From Amoebophrya sp. A120 (lineage: Eukaryota > Sar > Dinophyceae > Syndiniales > Amoebophryaceae): a stretch of DNA of 64,000 nucleotides. The translations under genes and the position numbers were made by a program. This document shows, piece after piece, positions 64,000 to 64,000 of this stretch (positions within the stretch are counted from its first letter, which is position 1; every line of letters starts with the position of its first letter). Under the pieces are notes generated by a model. That model was not told the DNA's origin, made no database searches, and worked only from the letters and a program-made list of their open reading frames with translations. The DNA is taken from NCBI GenBank assembly GCA_905178155.1, contig CAJINV010000016.1, forward strand, positions 1,625,102 through 1,689,101, in the 5' to 3' direction.

Positions 64000-64000
64000 C

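Overview
The window looks like nuclear DNA of a dinoflagellate-type alveolate. Every gene I can support is multi-domain, eukaryotic and on the minus strand, which is the unidirectional layout common in dinoflagellates. Many introns are short elements with terminal inverted repeats (TIRs), a 5-bp target-site duplication (TSD) and no GT-AG ends. Such introner elements have been reported from Amoebophrya (Syndiniales), so an Amoebophrya-like parasite is my best guess. That is inference, because the window holds no rRNA or other marker gene.

Layout, left to right, all on the minus strand: (1) 3' part of an exostosin-like glycosyltransferase gene, interrupted by a 1.2-kb TIR element; (2) an intronless 1197-aa membrane protein of unknown function, 3073-6666; (3) two tandem paralogous multi-pass membrane proteins, 7565-15673 (two introners) and 16687-22026 (no intron); (4) about 4.5 kb with no convincing gene; (5) a three-KH-domain RNA-binding protein, 26519-29460; (6) a GC-rich island with a diverged internal duplication, about 30950-32700; (7) a Rad9-like checkpoint clamp protein with a long Gln-rich tail, 33049-37103; (8) a second GC-rich island, about 37900-39180; (9) a PX-domain protein, 39480-40928; (10) a cold-shock-domain protein with a Gly/Tyr-rich N-terminal region, 44494 to about 47120; (11) a large coiled-coil protein split by about 23 introns, 48781-57504; (12) a small putative membrane protein, 57789-58151; (13) a second cold-shock-domain protein with Ser/Thr-rich and Gln/Ala/Tyr-rich flanks, 59759-63999.

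The main discovery is the intron system. I count 28 introners of about 145-311 bp in at least ten TIR families. Nearly all begin TATC or TATG and end GATA or CATA on either strand. Twenty-four are flanked by an exact 5-bp duplication, and the other four match at 3 or 4 of 5 positions. At the junctions I translated, removing the element plus one TSD copy rejoins the flanking codons in frame, often inside a recognisable motif such as the KH GRRG loop or the cold-shock RNP1 motif. Where I could check whole genes, the spliced length is divisible by 3 (2580, 1300 and 1062 aa). One family is inserted in both orientations. Canonical GT-AG introns coexist in the same genes. No transposase is encoded in the window.
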